In this document: positions 1 to 7,974 of the stretch, one piece after another | How the letters are laid out: every line of letters starts with the position of its first letter | Numbering within the stretch: position 1 is the stretch's first letter | Origin: Paraburkholderia sp. BCC1885 | Lineage (GTDB): Bacteria; Pseudomonadota; Gammaproteobacteria; Burkholderiales; Burkholderiaceae | Assembly: GCF_900996235.1 (NCBI RefSeq) | Contig: NZ_CAAJGM010000219.1 | Coordinates: 124,001 to 188,000, forward strand | Length of the DNA: 64,000 bases | Reading direction: 5' to 3' | Program-made: the position numbers and the translations under genes | The notes under the pieces: model-generated | The model's database searches: none | The model's input: only the letters and a program-made list of their open reading frames with translations | What the model was told of the DNA's origin: nothing

Positions 1-486
1 GAGGCGCACGAGGCGAAAGCGCATCTCGTCGGCGAGCGCGGTCGAACCGCCGCCCATGCCGAACACGTAGATCATGCGCGCCTCGCGCAGCGCCGCCGCA
101 GCCTCGGCAAGCGGCGCCTGGCGCAGCAACTGGTGGTTATGGGTGAGCGCGGTCTGCACTTCGTCGAACACGCGGGTGGCGATCGGCTCGGGCGTATCGG
201 GCGCGGCGCCGCTTGGCAGGAAGCGCTGTCCCACCGCCGCCGCTTGCGCGAGGCGCAGTTTCAGCTCGCGCACATCGCGGCAGCCCACGGCCTTGGCAAA
301 ACGCGTGACTGTGGCGACGCTGACGCCGGCCTGCTGCGCCAGCGCGCCGATGCTCGCGCGCGACGCGCCGGTCAGGTCGTCGAGAATCAGCGCGGCCACT
401 TTGCGCTCGGCCGAGCGCAACTCCCGCGCGCATTCGGCAATGCGTGCGACGATGTCGAAACTGAGCGGCTCAGCGCTAGAGTTCAT
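1..486 (-). CDS. RpiR/MurR-family transcriptional regulator (C-terminus outside window)
   Basis: The reading frame is open from an ATG at 486-484 to the window edge, so only the first 162 residues are visible. An N-terminal RpiR-type helix-turn-helix lies at roughly residues 25-80, with the helix-turn-helix stretch GVSVATVTRFAKAVGC. A SIS sugar-phosphate-binding domain begins near residue 125 with YVFGMGGGS. RpiR proteins usually sense phosphosugars or related metabolites through SIS. The gene is divergent from the D-amino-acid deaminase gene at 663, which suggests it controls that gene. Repeated TTTC/GAAA elements lie in the shared intergenic region. The ligand is not predictable from the sequence. 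Confidence 0.85.
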   Translation of the reverse strand, partial: MNSSAEPLSFDIVARIAECARELRSAERKVAALILDDLTGASRASIGALAQQAGVSVATVTRFAKAVGCRDVRELKLRLAQAAAVGQRFLPSGAAPDTPEPIATRVFDEVQTALTHNHQLLRQAPLAEAAAALREARMIYVFGMGGGSTALADEMRFRLVRL

Positions 487-583
487 AAAGGACCGGAAAG
501 ATCGAGGGACCGTCGCAGCGCACGAAACGCCGCGCGCGGCAGTTTGGTACCAGGCAGCCGCGCCGTCGTGGTACTAAATAACA

Positions 584-621
584 TTTCAGGAAACATGCTA
601 CTTTCTGTAACATGTGAAAGT
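584..621. promoter_or_regulatory. candidate RpiR operator region
   Basis: Two similar elements start 18 bases apart: TTTCAGGAAACATG at 584-597 and TTTCTGTAACATG at 602-614. Each pairs TTTC with a nearby GAAA half-site: 584-587 with 590-593, and ACTTTC at 600-605 with GAAAGT at 616-621. The site lies between the divergent regulator and deaminase genes, 42 bases before the deaminase ATG. TTTC/GAAA dyads are common in RpiR-family operators. The assignment to this regulator is inferred. Confidence 0.35.
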
Positions 622-662
622 CAACTTCGCTGCAATTTATCTGGACGATGGAGCAGGGTTAG

Positions 663-1940
663 ATGAAAGTTACAAACTATCAAGGCGCGACAATTGATCC
701 TTATAGCAAGGGCTTGGGCATGGTTCCGGGCACCAGCATCCAGTTAATGGACGCGGGTCGTCTCGAGTGGAATCTGCTCAATGAGGACGTCAGCCTGCCG
801 GCCGCCGTGCTCTACGCGGAGCGCATCGAACACAACCTCAAGTGGATGCAGGCGTTCGTCGCGCAATACGACGTCAAGCTCGCGCCGCACGGCAAGACCA
901 CCATGGCGCCGCAACTGTTTCGCCGCCAGCTCGAAACCGGCGCGTGGGGCATCACGCTCGCCACCGCGCACCAGGTGCGGGCGGCGTATCACGGCGGCGT
1001 GTCGCGCATCCTGATGGCCAATCAGCTGGTCGGCCGCCGCAACATGCTGATGATCGCCGAACTGCTGAGCGATCCCGAGTTCGAGTTCTTCTGCCTCGTG
1101 GATTCAGTGGACGGCGTCGAGCAACTCGGCAAATTTTTCGCGTCGGTGCGCAAGTCGCTGAACGTGCTGCTCGAAATCGGCGTGCCCGGCGGACGCACCG
1201 GCGTGCGCGACGACGCGCAGCGCAATGCGGTACTGGAGGCGATCGCCCGCTACCCGGATTCGCTGAAGCTCGCCGGTGTTGAACTGTACGAAGGCGTGCT
1301 GAAGGAAGAACACGAGGTGCGCGCGTTTCTGCAAAGCACCGTCGCCATCACCCGCAGCCTGGTCGATGAAGGACGTTTCGCGCGCACGCCGGCCATTTTG
1401 TCCGGCGCCGGTTCGGCCTGGTACGACGTGGTGGCGGAAGAATTCGTCAAGGCGTCGCAGGACGGCAAGGTGGAAATCGTGCTGCGGCCGGGCTGCTATC
1501 TGACGCACGACGTCGGCGTGTATCGTAAGGCGCAGACGGATATTTTCGCGCGCAATCCGGTGGCGAAGAAGATGGGCGAAGGCTTGCTGCCGGCGCTGCA
1601 ACTATGGGCGTATGTGCAATCGATCCCCGAGCCGGACCGGGCCATCATCGGACTGGGCAAGCGCGATTCCGCCTTCGATGCCGGCATGCCGGAACCGGCG
1701 CGCCACTATCGTCCGGGCACGCAGGCGCCGCGCGAAATCGCCGCCAGCGAAGGTTGGGAGATTTTCGGCATGATGGATCAGCACGCCTATCTGCGGATTC
1801 CCGCAGGCGCGGATCTGAAAGTTGGCGACATGATTGCCTTCGACATCTCGCACCCTTGCTTGACGTTCGATAAGTGGCGTCAGTTGCTGGTGGTCGATTC
1901 GTCGTATGAGGTCACGGAAGTGATCGAGACTTTCTTCTGA
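663..1940 (+). CDS. PLP-dependent D-serine dehydratase / amino-acid deaminase (DSD1-like)
   Basis: This 425-residue protein belongs to the fold-type III family of eukaryotic-type D-serine dehydratase and D-threonine aldolase. It has an alanine-racemase-like barrel with the PLP lysine in PHGKTTMAP (K78). A C-terminal D-serine dehydratase-like domain carries the zinc-binding His-x-Cys as SHPC (H397, C399). The expected reaction is Zn/PLP-dependent deamination of D-serine or a related beta-hydroxy D-amino acid in the cytoplasm. It is unrelated to bacterial DsdA. The gene is divergent from an RpiR-family regulator and probably controlled by it. Exact substrate preference within the family cannot be read from the sequence. 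Confidence 0.85.
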   Translation: MKVTNYQGATIDPYSKGLGMVPGTSIQLMDAGRLEWNLLNEDVSLPAAVLYAERIEHNLKWMQAFVAQYDVKLAPHGKTTMAPQLFRRQLETGAWGITLATAHQVRAAYHGGVSRILMANQLVGRRNMLMIAELLSDPEFEFFCLVDSVDGVEQLGKFFASVRKSLNVLLEIGVPGGRTGVRDDAQRNAVLEAIARYPDSLKLAGVELYEGVLKEEHEVRAFLQSTVAITRSLVDEGRFARTPAILSGAGSAWYDVVAEEFVKASQDGKVEIVLRPGCYLTHDVGVYRKAQTDIFARNPVAKKMGEGLLPALQLWAYVQSIPEPDRAIIGLGKRDSAFDAGMPEPARHYRPGTQAPREIAASEGWEIFGMMDQHAYLRIPAGADLKVGDMIAFDISHPCLTFDKWRQLLVVDSSYEVTEVIETFF

Positions 1941-1950
1941 AGCAGAAACG

Positions 1951-1983
1951 AAAAAGCGGCGGCCGCAGTCAAGGCCGCCGCTT
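1951..1983 (-). terminator. intrinsic terminator between convergent deaminase and marR genes
   Basis: A perfect 11-bp stem (1954-1964 with 1973-1983) has an 8-nt loop. Read on the minus strand it is followed by five T residues, so it mainly ends the marR transcript and may also stop the deaminase transcript. Confidence 0.75.
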
Positions 1984-1986
1984 CGC

Positions 1987-2028
1987 TTCGCCGCTTCGTT
2001 TTGTCGCTTCATTTCGCCGCTTCGTTTT
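1987..2028. repeat. 16-bp direct repeat, two copies
   Basis: The sequence TTCGCCGCTTCGTTTT occurs at 1987-2002 and again at 2013-2028, a 26-nt period. The repeat lies between the terminator and the end of the marR gene. No function is evident. Confidence 0.6.
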
Positions 2029-2034
2029 TAAGCA

Positions 2035-2484
2035 TCAACCCGCCGTCTGCCCCGCCGCGGCCACTTCCCCAATCCGCACTTCGAGCATGCCCAACGCGTT
2101 CGACAGCGCGGCCAGCGCGTCGTCCGGCAGCCCTGCCATCGTGTCGTGCAGAAAGGCATTGCGGCGCGGCATGCTCGCTTCCGTCGCGGCAATGCCCGCC
2201 TCCGTCAGGCGCACGTTGGTCACGCGGTTATCGCGCTCGTCCATGCTGCGCGAAATCCAGCCCAGCACTTCGAGCGCCTTCAATTGCCGCGTCAAGGCGC
2301 CGGGGTCGATCCGCAGACGTTCCACCAGCCGCTTCTGCGACGACTCGCCGCCCTGCTCGTGCAAGGCCAGCATCACGCGCCAGCGCGGCATGGGATGCCC
2401 GACCTGCGCCTCGAACGCCGACATGAACGCCCGGTAGGTGCGGCCGAATTGATGAACGATGGCGACGCGGTCCTGATCTTCCAT
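2035..2484 (-). CDS. MarR-family transcriptional regulator
   Basis: The 149-residue protein has the normal MarR length and layout. The winged helix spans about residues 35-105, with recognition region RIDPGALTRQLKALE and wing motif DERDNRVTNVRLTEAG. Dimerisation helices lie at both ends. MarR proteins are usually ligand-released repressors of neighbouring efflux genes. The gene lies 28 nt downstream of the DHA2 efflux gene on the same strand, so the two probably form an operon under autorepression. The inducer is not known. No strong Shine-Dalgarno is visible, so the two genes may depend on co-transcription. Confidence 0.9.
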   Translation of the reverse strand: MEDQDRVAIVHQFGRTYRAFMSAFEAQVGHPMPRWRVMLALHEQGGESSQKRLVERLRIDPGALTRQLKALEVLGWISRSMDERDNRVTNVRLTEAGIAATEASMPRRNAFLHDTMAGLPDDALAALSNALGMLEVRIGEVAAAGQTAG

Positions 2485-2512
2485 GGTGTGCCGTTGATGC
2501 AGGTGTTCGAAA

Positions 2513-4108
2513 TCAATCTGCGTGGATGACCGGTTCGACCTGACGCCGGATCTTGATGGGAGGCACGCGGCGGCTTTGCCAGACCGACACGACGGCGATC
2601 ACCGCCGCCAGCGCGAGACCCAGATGGATGGCCGCGACCAGCGCCTCGCGCGCCGATTCGAGCAGCATCGCGCCGTTGTGGCCAGCCTGCGCCAACTGTC
2701 CGAGCAAGCTCGCCTGGGCATCGCGATTGATGAGGATCTGCGGGTCGCCGAGATCCGGGAACCAGTGCGTCGCCTGATCTCGCTCGAGCGCGCTGCGCAC
2801 GCCGCTCGCGTACATATGCGTGACCAGCGTGCCGGTCAGCGCCGTGCCGATCATACCGCCGATCATCCGCAGCGACTGCAACAGCGCCGTCGCGATACCC
2901 AGATGCTCGCGGCCCGCGGTCTGCTGCGCGAAGATCGTCAGATTCGGCATGACGAAGCCGAGACCCAGGCCGCCCAGCACCATGAACGACATCAGCAGCC
3001 ATTGCGGCATGGCGCGCGTGGCCACGACCACACCGAGGCACGACAACGCCACCAGCGCGAAACCGACATACAGCATCAGATTCGGATTGGGCACGCGCGA
3101 AACGATCCGCCCATTGGCGATACTGCCGATCGTAATGAATACGACCAGCGGCGTGATCACCAGGCCCGCTTCTTTCGGCGACATGCCGAAGCCGCCCTGG
3201 AACAGCAGCGGCGCGTAGAACAGCAGCGAAAACATGGTGAAGCCGCCGAGCACGGCGAGCGTGAACAACGCGGCGAGGCTGCGATTGCGGAACATGTCGA
3301 CCGGCAGAATGGCCGTCGGGCAACGTTTCTCCCATTTCCACAGCGAGTAGGCCGAGGCCACGCTCGCCACCAGCAAAGCCACGGCCGTCAATGTCACGCC
3401 ATGCTTGGGCAGCATTTCCACAAACAGTTGCAGCGAACCGAGCGAAATCGCGATCAGCAAGGCGCCGGGCCAGTCGAGCCGCATCTTGCCTTCGTGCTCG
3501 ACGTGCCGCAAATGAGGCAGAAAGCGCCAGACGAAAAACAGCGACAGCAGGCCGACCGGCAGATTCACATAGAACACCGAGCGCCAGCCGTAGTACTGCG
3601 TGAGGAAACCGCCCAGCGACGGCCCGACCGCGTTGGCGATGCCGAACGCGGAACTCATCAGCACCTGCCAGCGCAGACGCACGACGGAATCGGGGAACAG
3701 ATCGGGAATGCAGGCAAACGCGGTGCCGACCAGCATGCCGCCGCCGATCCCCTGCAGGCCACGCGCCAGCACGAGAAACAACATGCTGTTGGCCATGCCG
3801 CACAGCACCGATGCCGCCGTGAACACGATGATCGAGGCGATCACGAATGGCTTGCGCCCGTAGTAATCGCCGAGGCGGCCGAAAATCGGCACGGTGATGA
3901 CGGAGGTCAGCAGATAGGATGTGGCGACCCACGCGTAAAGCTCGAAGCCTTTCAGCTCCGCGACGATAGTGGGCAGCGCGGTGCCGACGACTGTCTGGTC
4001 GAGCGCGACCAGCATGGTGACGAACGAGACGCCGAGCATCGCCATCAGCGACTCGCGGAATGGTAAAACTTGCCCACTCGAATGGTGAGCGGCGGTGTGG
4101 ACGGCCAT
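2513..4108 (-). CDS. DHA2-family (EmrB/QacA-type) MFS drug efflux transporter
   Basis: The 531-residue inner-membrane protein has about 14 hydrophobic segments. MFS motif A is present as GRLGDYYGRKPF after TM2, and a motif C-like GPSLGGFL lies in TM5, which marks a drug:proton antiporter. Some members work with an EmrA-type adaptor, but none is encoded nearby. The frame can be extended to a TTG at 4138, but that TTG lies inside a perfect palindrome. The ATG at 4108 is therefore preferred. It is followed by marR in the same operon. Substrates cannot be predicted. Confidence 0.88.
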   Translation of the reverse strand: MAVHTAAHHSSGQVLPFRESLMAMLGVSFVTMLVALDQTVVGTALPTIVAELKGFELYAWVATSYLLTSVITVPIFGRLGDYYGRKPFVIASIIVFTAASVLCGMANSMLFLVLARGLQGIGGGMLVGTAFACIPDLFPDSVVRLRWQVLMSSAFGIANAVGPSLGGFLTQYYGWRSVFYVNLPVGLLSLFFVWRFLPHLRHVEHEGKMRLDWPGALLIAISLGSLQLFVEMLPKHGVTLTAVALLVASVASAYSLWKWEKRCPTAILPVDMFRNRSLAALFTLAVLGGFTMFSLLFYAPLLFQGGFGMSPKEAGLVITPLVVFITIGSIANGRIVSRVPNPNLMLYVGFALVALSCLGVVVATRAMPQWLLMSFMVLGGLGLGFVMPNLTIFAQQTAGREHLGIATALLQSLRMIGGMIGTALTGTLVTHMYASGVRSALERDQATHWFPDLGDPQILINRDAQASLLGQLAQAGHNGAMLLESAREALVAAIHLGLALAAVIAVVSVWQSRRVPPIKIRRQVEPVIHAD

Positions 4109-4126
4109 TTTTTGATTGCGCAACAG

Positions 4127-4163
4127 TTGACGCGTCAAAGAATTGGGAATGATACCATGTTAT
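4127..4163. promoter_or_regulatory. candidate MarR operator upstream of efflux operon
   Basis: A perfect 12-bp palindrome TTGACGCGTCAA lies at 4127-4138, directly upstream of the efflux gene ATG. An imperfect dyad ATACCATGTTAT lies at 4152-4163. Both are in the 140-bp gap shared with the divergent EcsC-family gene. The placement suits autorepression by the MarR protein of this operon. Binding is inferred. Confidence 0.4.
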
Positions 4164-4248
4164 GACGCTCTAGACTGCGAGGGGCGGCGCACATTCCGGT
4201 TTGCCGTCAAACAGTTACCCCAAGAAATCCGATGCGCCAGGGAGGCCC

Positions 4249-5094
4249 ATGGAGTCCACTTCGCTCGCCGAACAGAGCTTGTCCAATGAAGATCTGATTG
4301 CGCTGCGTCGCGCGAAACACGAGCTGGAAAGCCCGGCGCTGGCGATGAAACTCGCCAGCATCGTCGGCGCGCCGCTCGAAAAACTGCTGTCGCGCATGCC
4401 GGCCATCGCCAACGAAAAAGTGAACGACGCCACCCAGCTCGCGTTGCGCAAGTGCCTGCAGATCGCGCTGCGCACGCTCGGGCGGCAAGATGCCGGCGCC
4501 GCGCCGCTGCTCGTGCCCGACAAGCCGAGCAACCTGCTGCACAAATTCGCGGTGGCGACCACCGGCGCGGCGGGCGGCGCCTTCGGTCTGTTCGCGCTGC
4601 CGGTCGAGTTGCCGGTTACCACCACGCTGATGTTCCGCTCGATCTGCGACATCGCGCGCAGCGAGGGCGAGGACCTGTCGTCGATCGACACGCAACTGCA
4701 ATGTCTGACGGTGCTGGGGATGGGCGGCACCTCGAAGGCCGATGACGACGCCGACTACGGCTACTTCATCATGCGCGGCGCGCTGGCGCAGGCGGTCTCG
4801 AAGGCAACCTCGGAAATCGCCACCAAAGGTTTTTCCGCGCACGGTTCGGCCGCGCTGCTGCGGCTGCTCAACACAATCGCGTCGCGCTTTTCCGTGCAAG
4901 TGAGCGAACAGATCGCGGCCAAGTCGATTCCGGCGATCGGCGCGGTGCTCGGCGCGATGGTCAACACAGTTTTCATGGACCACTTCCAGCTCGTCGCCCA
5001 CGGCCACTTCACGGTGCGCCGGCTCGAGCGTCAATACGGAACGGAACTCGTCAAGGCCGCCTATCAGACCATCGACATCGCGCTCGACGGCTGA
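4249..5094 (+). CDS. EcsC-family protein
   Basis: The 281-residue protein matches the EcsC family, named after the third gene of the Bacillus ecs locus and of unknown biochemical function. Visible features are an N-terminal charged helical region, a Gly/Ala-rich segment TTGAAGGAFGLFALPVELPVTT near residues 105-127, and a C-terminal stretch with hydrophobic helices. The frame begins at a TTG at 4201, but the ATG at 4249 has a GGGAGG Shine-Dalgarno 5 nt upstream and is chosen. The gene is divergent from the efflux operon. Its 3' end overlaps the convergent esterase gene by 31 bp. Confidence 0.75.
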   Translation: MESTSLAEQSLSNEDLIALRRAKHELESPALAMKLASIVGAPLEKLLSRMPAIANEKVNDATQLALRKCLQIALRTLGRQDAGAAPLLVPDKPSNLLHKFAVATTGAAGGAFGLFALPVELPVTTTLMFRSICDIARSEGEDLSSIDTQLQCLTVLGMGGTSKADDDADYGYFIMRGALAQAVSKATSEIATKGFSAHGSAALLRLLNTIASRFSVQVSEQIAAKSIPAIGAVLGAMVNTVFMDHFQLVAHGHFTVRRLERQYGTELVKAAYQTIDIALDG

Positions 5095-6011
5095 GCGCTG
5101 CGCGGCCCGGTCATTTCGCGCACGAAAGCCGCAGCGCCGTCGAGCGCCCGCCTGGCTTCGGGGATGAACGGCGTGAAGATCTGCCAGACGTGCGGCATAT
5201 TCGGCCAGACCTGCAACTCGACCCATACGCCCGCGGTGCGCGCCGTCTCGGCCACCCGCCGCGAATCGTCGAGCAGCACTTCGGTGCTGCCGGCCTGAAT
5301 GAACAGCGGCGGCAAGCCGTGCAGGTCCGCGTAGACCGGCGAGGCATACGGATGCGTGGCAGGTGTATCGCCCAGATAGAGCCTGGCCGCCCGGCCGATG
5401 GCGCGGCCGCTGAACATCGGATCGGCGCCGTCGTTGATACGGATCGACGCGCCGCTCGCGCCCAGATCGGTCCACGGAGAAAACAGCACGGCGCCCGCCG
5501 GCAACAAATCGCCGGCATCGCGCAGCGCGACGAGGGTGGCGAGCGCCAGCCCGCCGCCCGCCGAATCGCCTGCAAGCACGATCGATTGCGGCGGTGTGCC
5601 GTCCGCAAGCAGCTTGCGATAGGCCGCGAGCGCGTCGTCGAGTGCAGCGGGAAAGGGGGCTTCGGGCGCCAGCCGGTAATCGAGCGAAAAGGTGCTCGCA
5701 CGCGCACGCGTCGCCAGACCAAACACGAGCGAACGATGCGACTGCGGCGAACAGAAGTAATAACCGCCGCCGTGAAAATACAGGATGGTGGGCGTGCCGT
5801 CGCCGGTCCCGGGCGGCTCCAGCCATTCGCCGCGCAGCGTCTCAGCCGCGCCGTACTGTTCCCGCAGACGCCAGCCACTCGGCACCTTGGGTGACCACGC
5901 GCGCTTCGCCGTCAGGGCGCGCGCCGCTTCGACATTGATCTCGGTCTTTTGCGTAGCCGGTCGAAACTGCCGGCGCAGATACCAGCATGCAAGCGCACTT
6001 TGCCAACTCAT
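5064..6011 (-). CDS. alpha/beta hydrolase, hormone-sensitive-lipase-type esterase
   Basis: The 315-residue cytoplasmic hydrolase carries the HSL/family IV signature: oxyanion motif FHGGGYYF near residue 83 and nucleophile elbow GDSAGG near residue 153. The catalytic Asp is probably in LLDDSRR and the His in MPHVW. Such enzymes hydrolyse short-chain carboxylic esters. The ATG at 6011 has AAGG about 9 nt upstream. A GTG at 6017 in the same frame is a weaker choice. The last 31 bases are shared tail-to-tail with the EcsC-family gene. The CHRD-protein gene lies 13 nt upstream on the same strand, so the two may be co-transcribed. Confidence 0.85.
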   Translation of the reverse strand: MSWQSALACWYLRRQFRPATQKTEINVEAARALTAKRAWSPKVPSGWRLREQYGAAETLRGEWLEPPGTGDGTPTILYFHGGGYYFCSPQSHRSLVFGLATRARASTFSLDYRLAPEAPFPAALDDALAAYRKLLADGTPPQSIVLAGDSAGGGLALATLVALRDAGDLLPAGAVLFSPWTDLGASGASIRINDGADPMFSGRAIGRAARLYLGDTPATHPYASPVYADLHGLPPLFIQAGSTEVLLDDSRRVAETARTAGVWVELQVWPNMPHVWQIFTPFIPEARRALDGAAAFVREMTGPRSAQPSSAMSMV

Positions 6012-6024
6012 CGGCACGCACCTT

Positions 6025-6459
6025 TTAGTTAGACGGCAGCACCTGGCCGCGAATCTCCCCCATCGGGTTCTGCACGGTGTGGATGTTGAAATACCACTGC
6101 CCTGCCATCAGGTCGATCACCTGTTGTTCCGTCAACGTTGCGGAGCCCTTGATCGGGCTGGCGAGCGCGCTCTTTTCAATGGGAATCTGCACCTTCGCGT
6201 TTTGCCCGACCGGCGCGGGACCGTGGAAGTGCGCAGCCGCAGCCGCACTCGACAGACCTTCATACGTGACGGTCCACTGCAACGCCTTGGTCGACGTATC
6301 GAAGGTGGCGTTTAGCATGCCATGCGCGTGACTCACACGCGGCGGCACTTCACTCGATGGCTCCAGGTCCGCCTTGAGCGCCACCGTGTCCGCGAAGGCG
6401 ATCCCCGCCGCCAGCGCCCACAACATGACACCCAGACTCAGTTTCCGAGTTGCAAGCAT
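6025..6459 (-). CDS. secreted CHRD-domain protein
   Basis: The 144-residue protein has a signal peptide, MLATRKLSLGVMLWALAAG, with a cleavage site probably after AFA. A single CHRD domain follows, recognised by VPP near residue 39, the AAHFHGPAPVGQNA segment and the terminal WYFNIHTVQNPMGEIRGQV. CHRD domains occur in chordin and in many bacterial secreted proteins, where their role is not established. The gene lies just upstream of the esterase gene on the same strand. Its function cannot be specified. Confidence 0.82.
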   Translation of the reverse strand: MLATRKLSLGVMLWALAAGIAFADTVALKADLEPSSEVPPRVSHAHGMLNATFDTSTKALQWTVTYEGLSSAAAAAHFHGPAPVGQNAKVQIPIEKSALASPIKGSATLTEQQVIDLMAGQWYFNIHTVQNPMGEIRGQVLPSN

Positions 6460-6590
6460 GTTTTTCTCCGGACTTGCTGCACCGCCGCACCCATGGATAG
6501 GCCGCGTGCGGAGCCATCACATGTTAGTGTAAATCGCTCGCAGACGTTCGGCTCAATGGAGCGGATAGGTCGCTTGTCCGGTCATGCCAA

Positions 6591-6617
6591 TAAAAAAGGC
6601 ACCGCGAACGGTGCCTT
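6591..6617 (-). terminator. intrinsic terminator of the porin gene
   Basis: A perfect 9-bp stem (6596-6604 with 6609-6617) closes a 4-nt loop. On the minus strand the stem is followed by a T run. It lies 27 nt after the porin stop codon. Confidence 0.85.
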
Positions 6618-6644
6618 CATCAAGCTGCGGGGCCGATGCTTCGC

Positions 6645-7763
6645 TTAGAAGCGGTGACGGATACCCGTGCTCACCACGACCTGGCTGCGACCGGCCGACG
6701 GTGCGTCGGTACCGAACACTTGCGTGCTGAGCGCGTCACCCTTCGCGCCGACATGCGCAACGCCTTCAGCATAGATATCCGTGCGACGCGACAGCGCGTA
6801 GTCGGCCTGCAGGCCGAACTGATTCCAGTGGCTCGAGGCTTTCGACGCTTCCGGTGTGCGCAGAAGCGCCTGGGTGTACGTGTAAGCCGCGCCGAGCGAG
6901 AACGCCGGCGTCAGGTTGTAGCGCGCATTGACTTCGTAGTTGCTATAGCGCAGCGAGCCGTCGCCAATCGCAAACTGGTAGCGGCTTTGCGTATACACCG
7001 CGCCGACCACGGCAGGACCGAACGCGAAGCTGCCGCCGGCGCCGAAGGTACGCTGTTTCTGCGTGCCGCCGACGGAGCTGAAATCAGGCGCGCCGTCCTG
7101 GATGGCGCCGTTCGCGCTGCGGTCGAGGCCTTGCGCCTGCAGATAACCGGCACCCAGCTTCAGGCCGCCGTTTTCATAGCCTGCGCCGACGCTGTATGCG
7201 CGGTCGTTGGCGAAGCCGCCGGCCTGATTCGAGAAGCCGTACAGGCCGCTGAACGACAGGCCGCTGTAGTTCGCACTCTGAAACTTCACAGAGTTGTTGA
7301 TGCGAATGGAGTCGTTCGCGTTGTCGTTGTCGCCAGGATGCGCGAAGTACGTGCCGCCCCAGCTGCCCGTTGCCGTCAGCGGGCCCAGATAGTCGACCAC
7401 GGAGTCGTACTGACGGCCCAGCGTCAGCGTGCCATACGGGCTGGACAGACCAGCAAACGCCTGGCGGTTGAACATGCGTCCGTCTGCATCGGACTTGCCG
7501 TTGCCCAGATCGAAACCGCTTTCGAGCGTGAAGACCGCTGCGAGACCGCCGCCCAGATCTTCCTTGCCGCGCAGGCCCCAACGGCTACCGTCAACGTTAC
7601 CGCTCTTCATTGCATAAAGCGGCTTTTGGCCCGAGCCGGTCACTTCATGGTTCACATAGGTAAAGCCGGCATCGACGATGCCATACAGCGTGACACTGCT
7701 TTGTGCGTAAGCCGCACTCGCGAAGCTCGCGGTCACTGCCGCAAGAATCAACGTCTTCTTCAT
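6645..7763 (-). CDS. outer-membrane porin, burkholderial general porin family
   Basis: The 372-residue protein starts with the signal peptide MKKTLILAAVTASFASAAYAQ. It continues with SSVTLYGIVDAGFTY, the standard start of Gram-negative type porins of Burkholderiales. It ends in the outer-membrane beta-barrel signature with terminal Phe (STGIRHRF). The alternating pattern fits a 16-stranded trimeric porin. The L3-like region is near MFNRQAFAGLSS and the strand segment TLGRQYDS. The expected role is passive diffusion of small hydrophilic solutes. The gene has its own terminator. It is divergent from a LysR-type regulator across 453 bp that contain a strong palindrome. Substrate selectivity is unknown. 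Confidence 0.9.
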   Translation of the reverse strand: MKKTLILAAVTASFASAAYAQSSVTLYGIVDAGFTYVNHEVTGSGQKPLYAMKSGNVDGSRWGLRGKEDLGGGLAAVFTLESGFDLGNGKSDADGRMFNRQAFAGLSSPYGTLTLGRQYDSVVDYLGPLTATGSWGGTYFAHPGDNDNANDSIRINNSVKFQSANYSGLSFSGLYGFSNQAGGFANDRAYSVGAGYENGGLKLGAGYLQAQGLDRSANGAIQDGAPDFSSVGGTQKQRTFGAGGSFAFGPAVVGAVYTQSRYQFAIGDGSLRYSNYEVNARYNLTPAFSLGAAYTYTQALLRTPEASKASSHWNQFGLQADYALSRRTDIYAEGVAHVGAKGDALSTQVFGTDAPSAGRSQVVVSTGIRHRF

Positions 7764-7937
7764 GTTGCTCCCAAAATACCGTGTGATTGAGTCAGCGGAC
7801 TCGTTCGATTAACCGCGCGACAGCAGTCCAGGCGCGGCGATCTCGGCGTCCCGGTTTTCACCGGATACCGCTTTGATCTGCACCGCGAAGTGTAGGTGCG
7901 TGACTTTCGAGACGACCGCGTGATTCACACAAAAGAG

Positions 7938-7956
7938 TTTTTGAATTATTCAAAAA
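7938..7956. promoter_or_regulatory. 19-bp palindrome upstream of porin, candidate operator
   Basis: Arms TTTTTGAAT (7938-7946) and ATTCAAAAA (7948-7956) are perfectly complementary around one central base. It lies 175 bp upstream of the porin ATG and 260 bp upstream of the LysR gene. The LysR product is an obvious but untested candidate binder. Confidence 0.4.
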
Positions 7957-7974
7957 AAGCCAGCCGATCTGGCT
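7952..7974 (-). terminator. orphan minus-strand terminator-like hairpin
   Basis: A 6-bp stem AGCCAG/CTGGCT (7958-7963 with 7969-7974) is followed on the minus strand by seven T residues (7958-7952). No annotated minus-strand gene lies directly upstream. It could end a small RNA or attenuate a long porin leader. It could also be fortuitous. Confidence 0.4.

Noticed and set aside
2522-4066. 514-codon plus-strand frame opposite the DHA2 transporter
   Set aside because: It is rich in Arg, Gln and His and has no hydrophobic or catalytic pattern. It is a shadow of the transporter gene.
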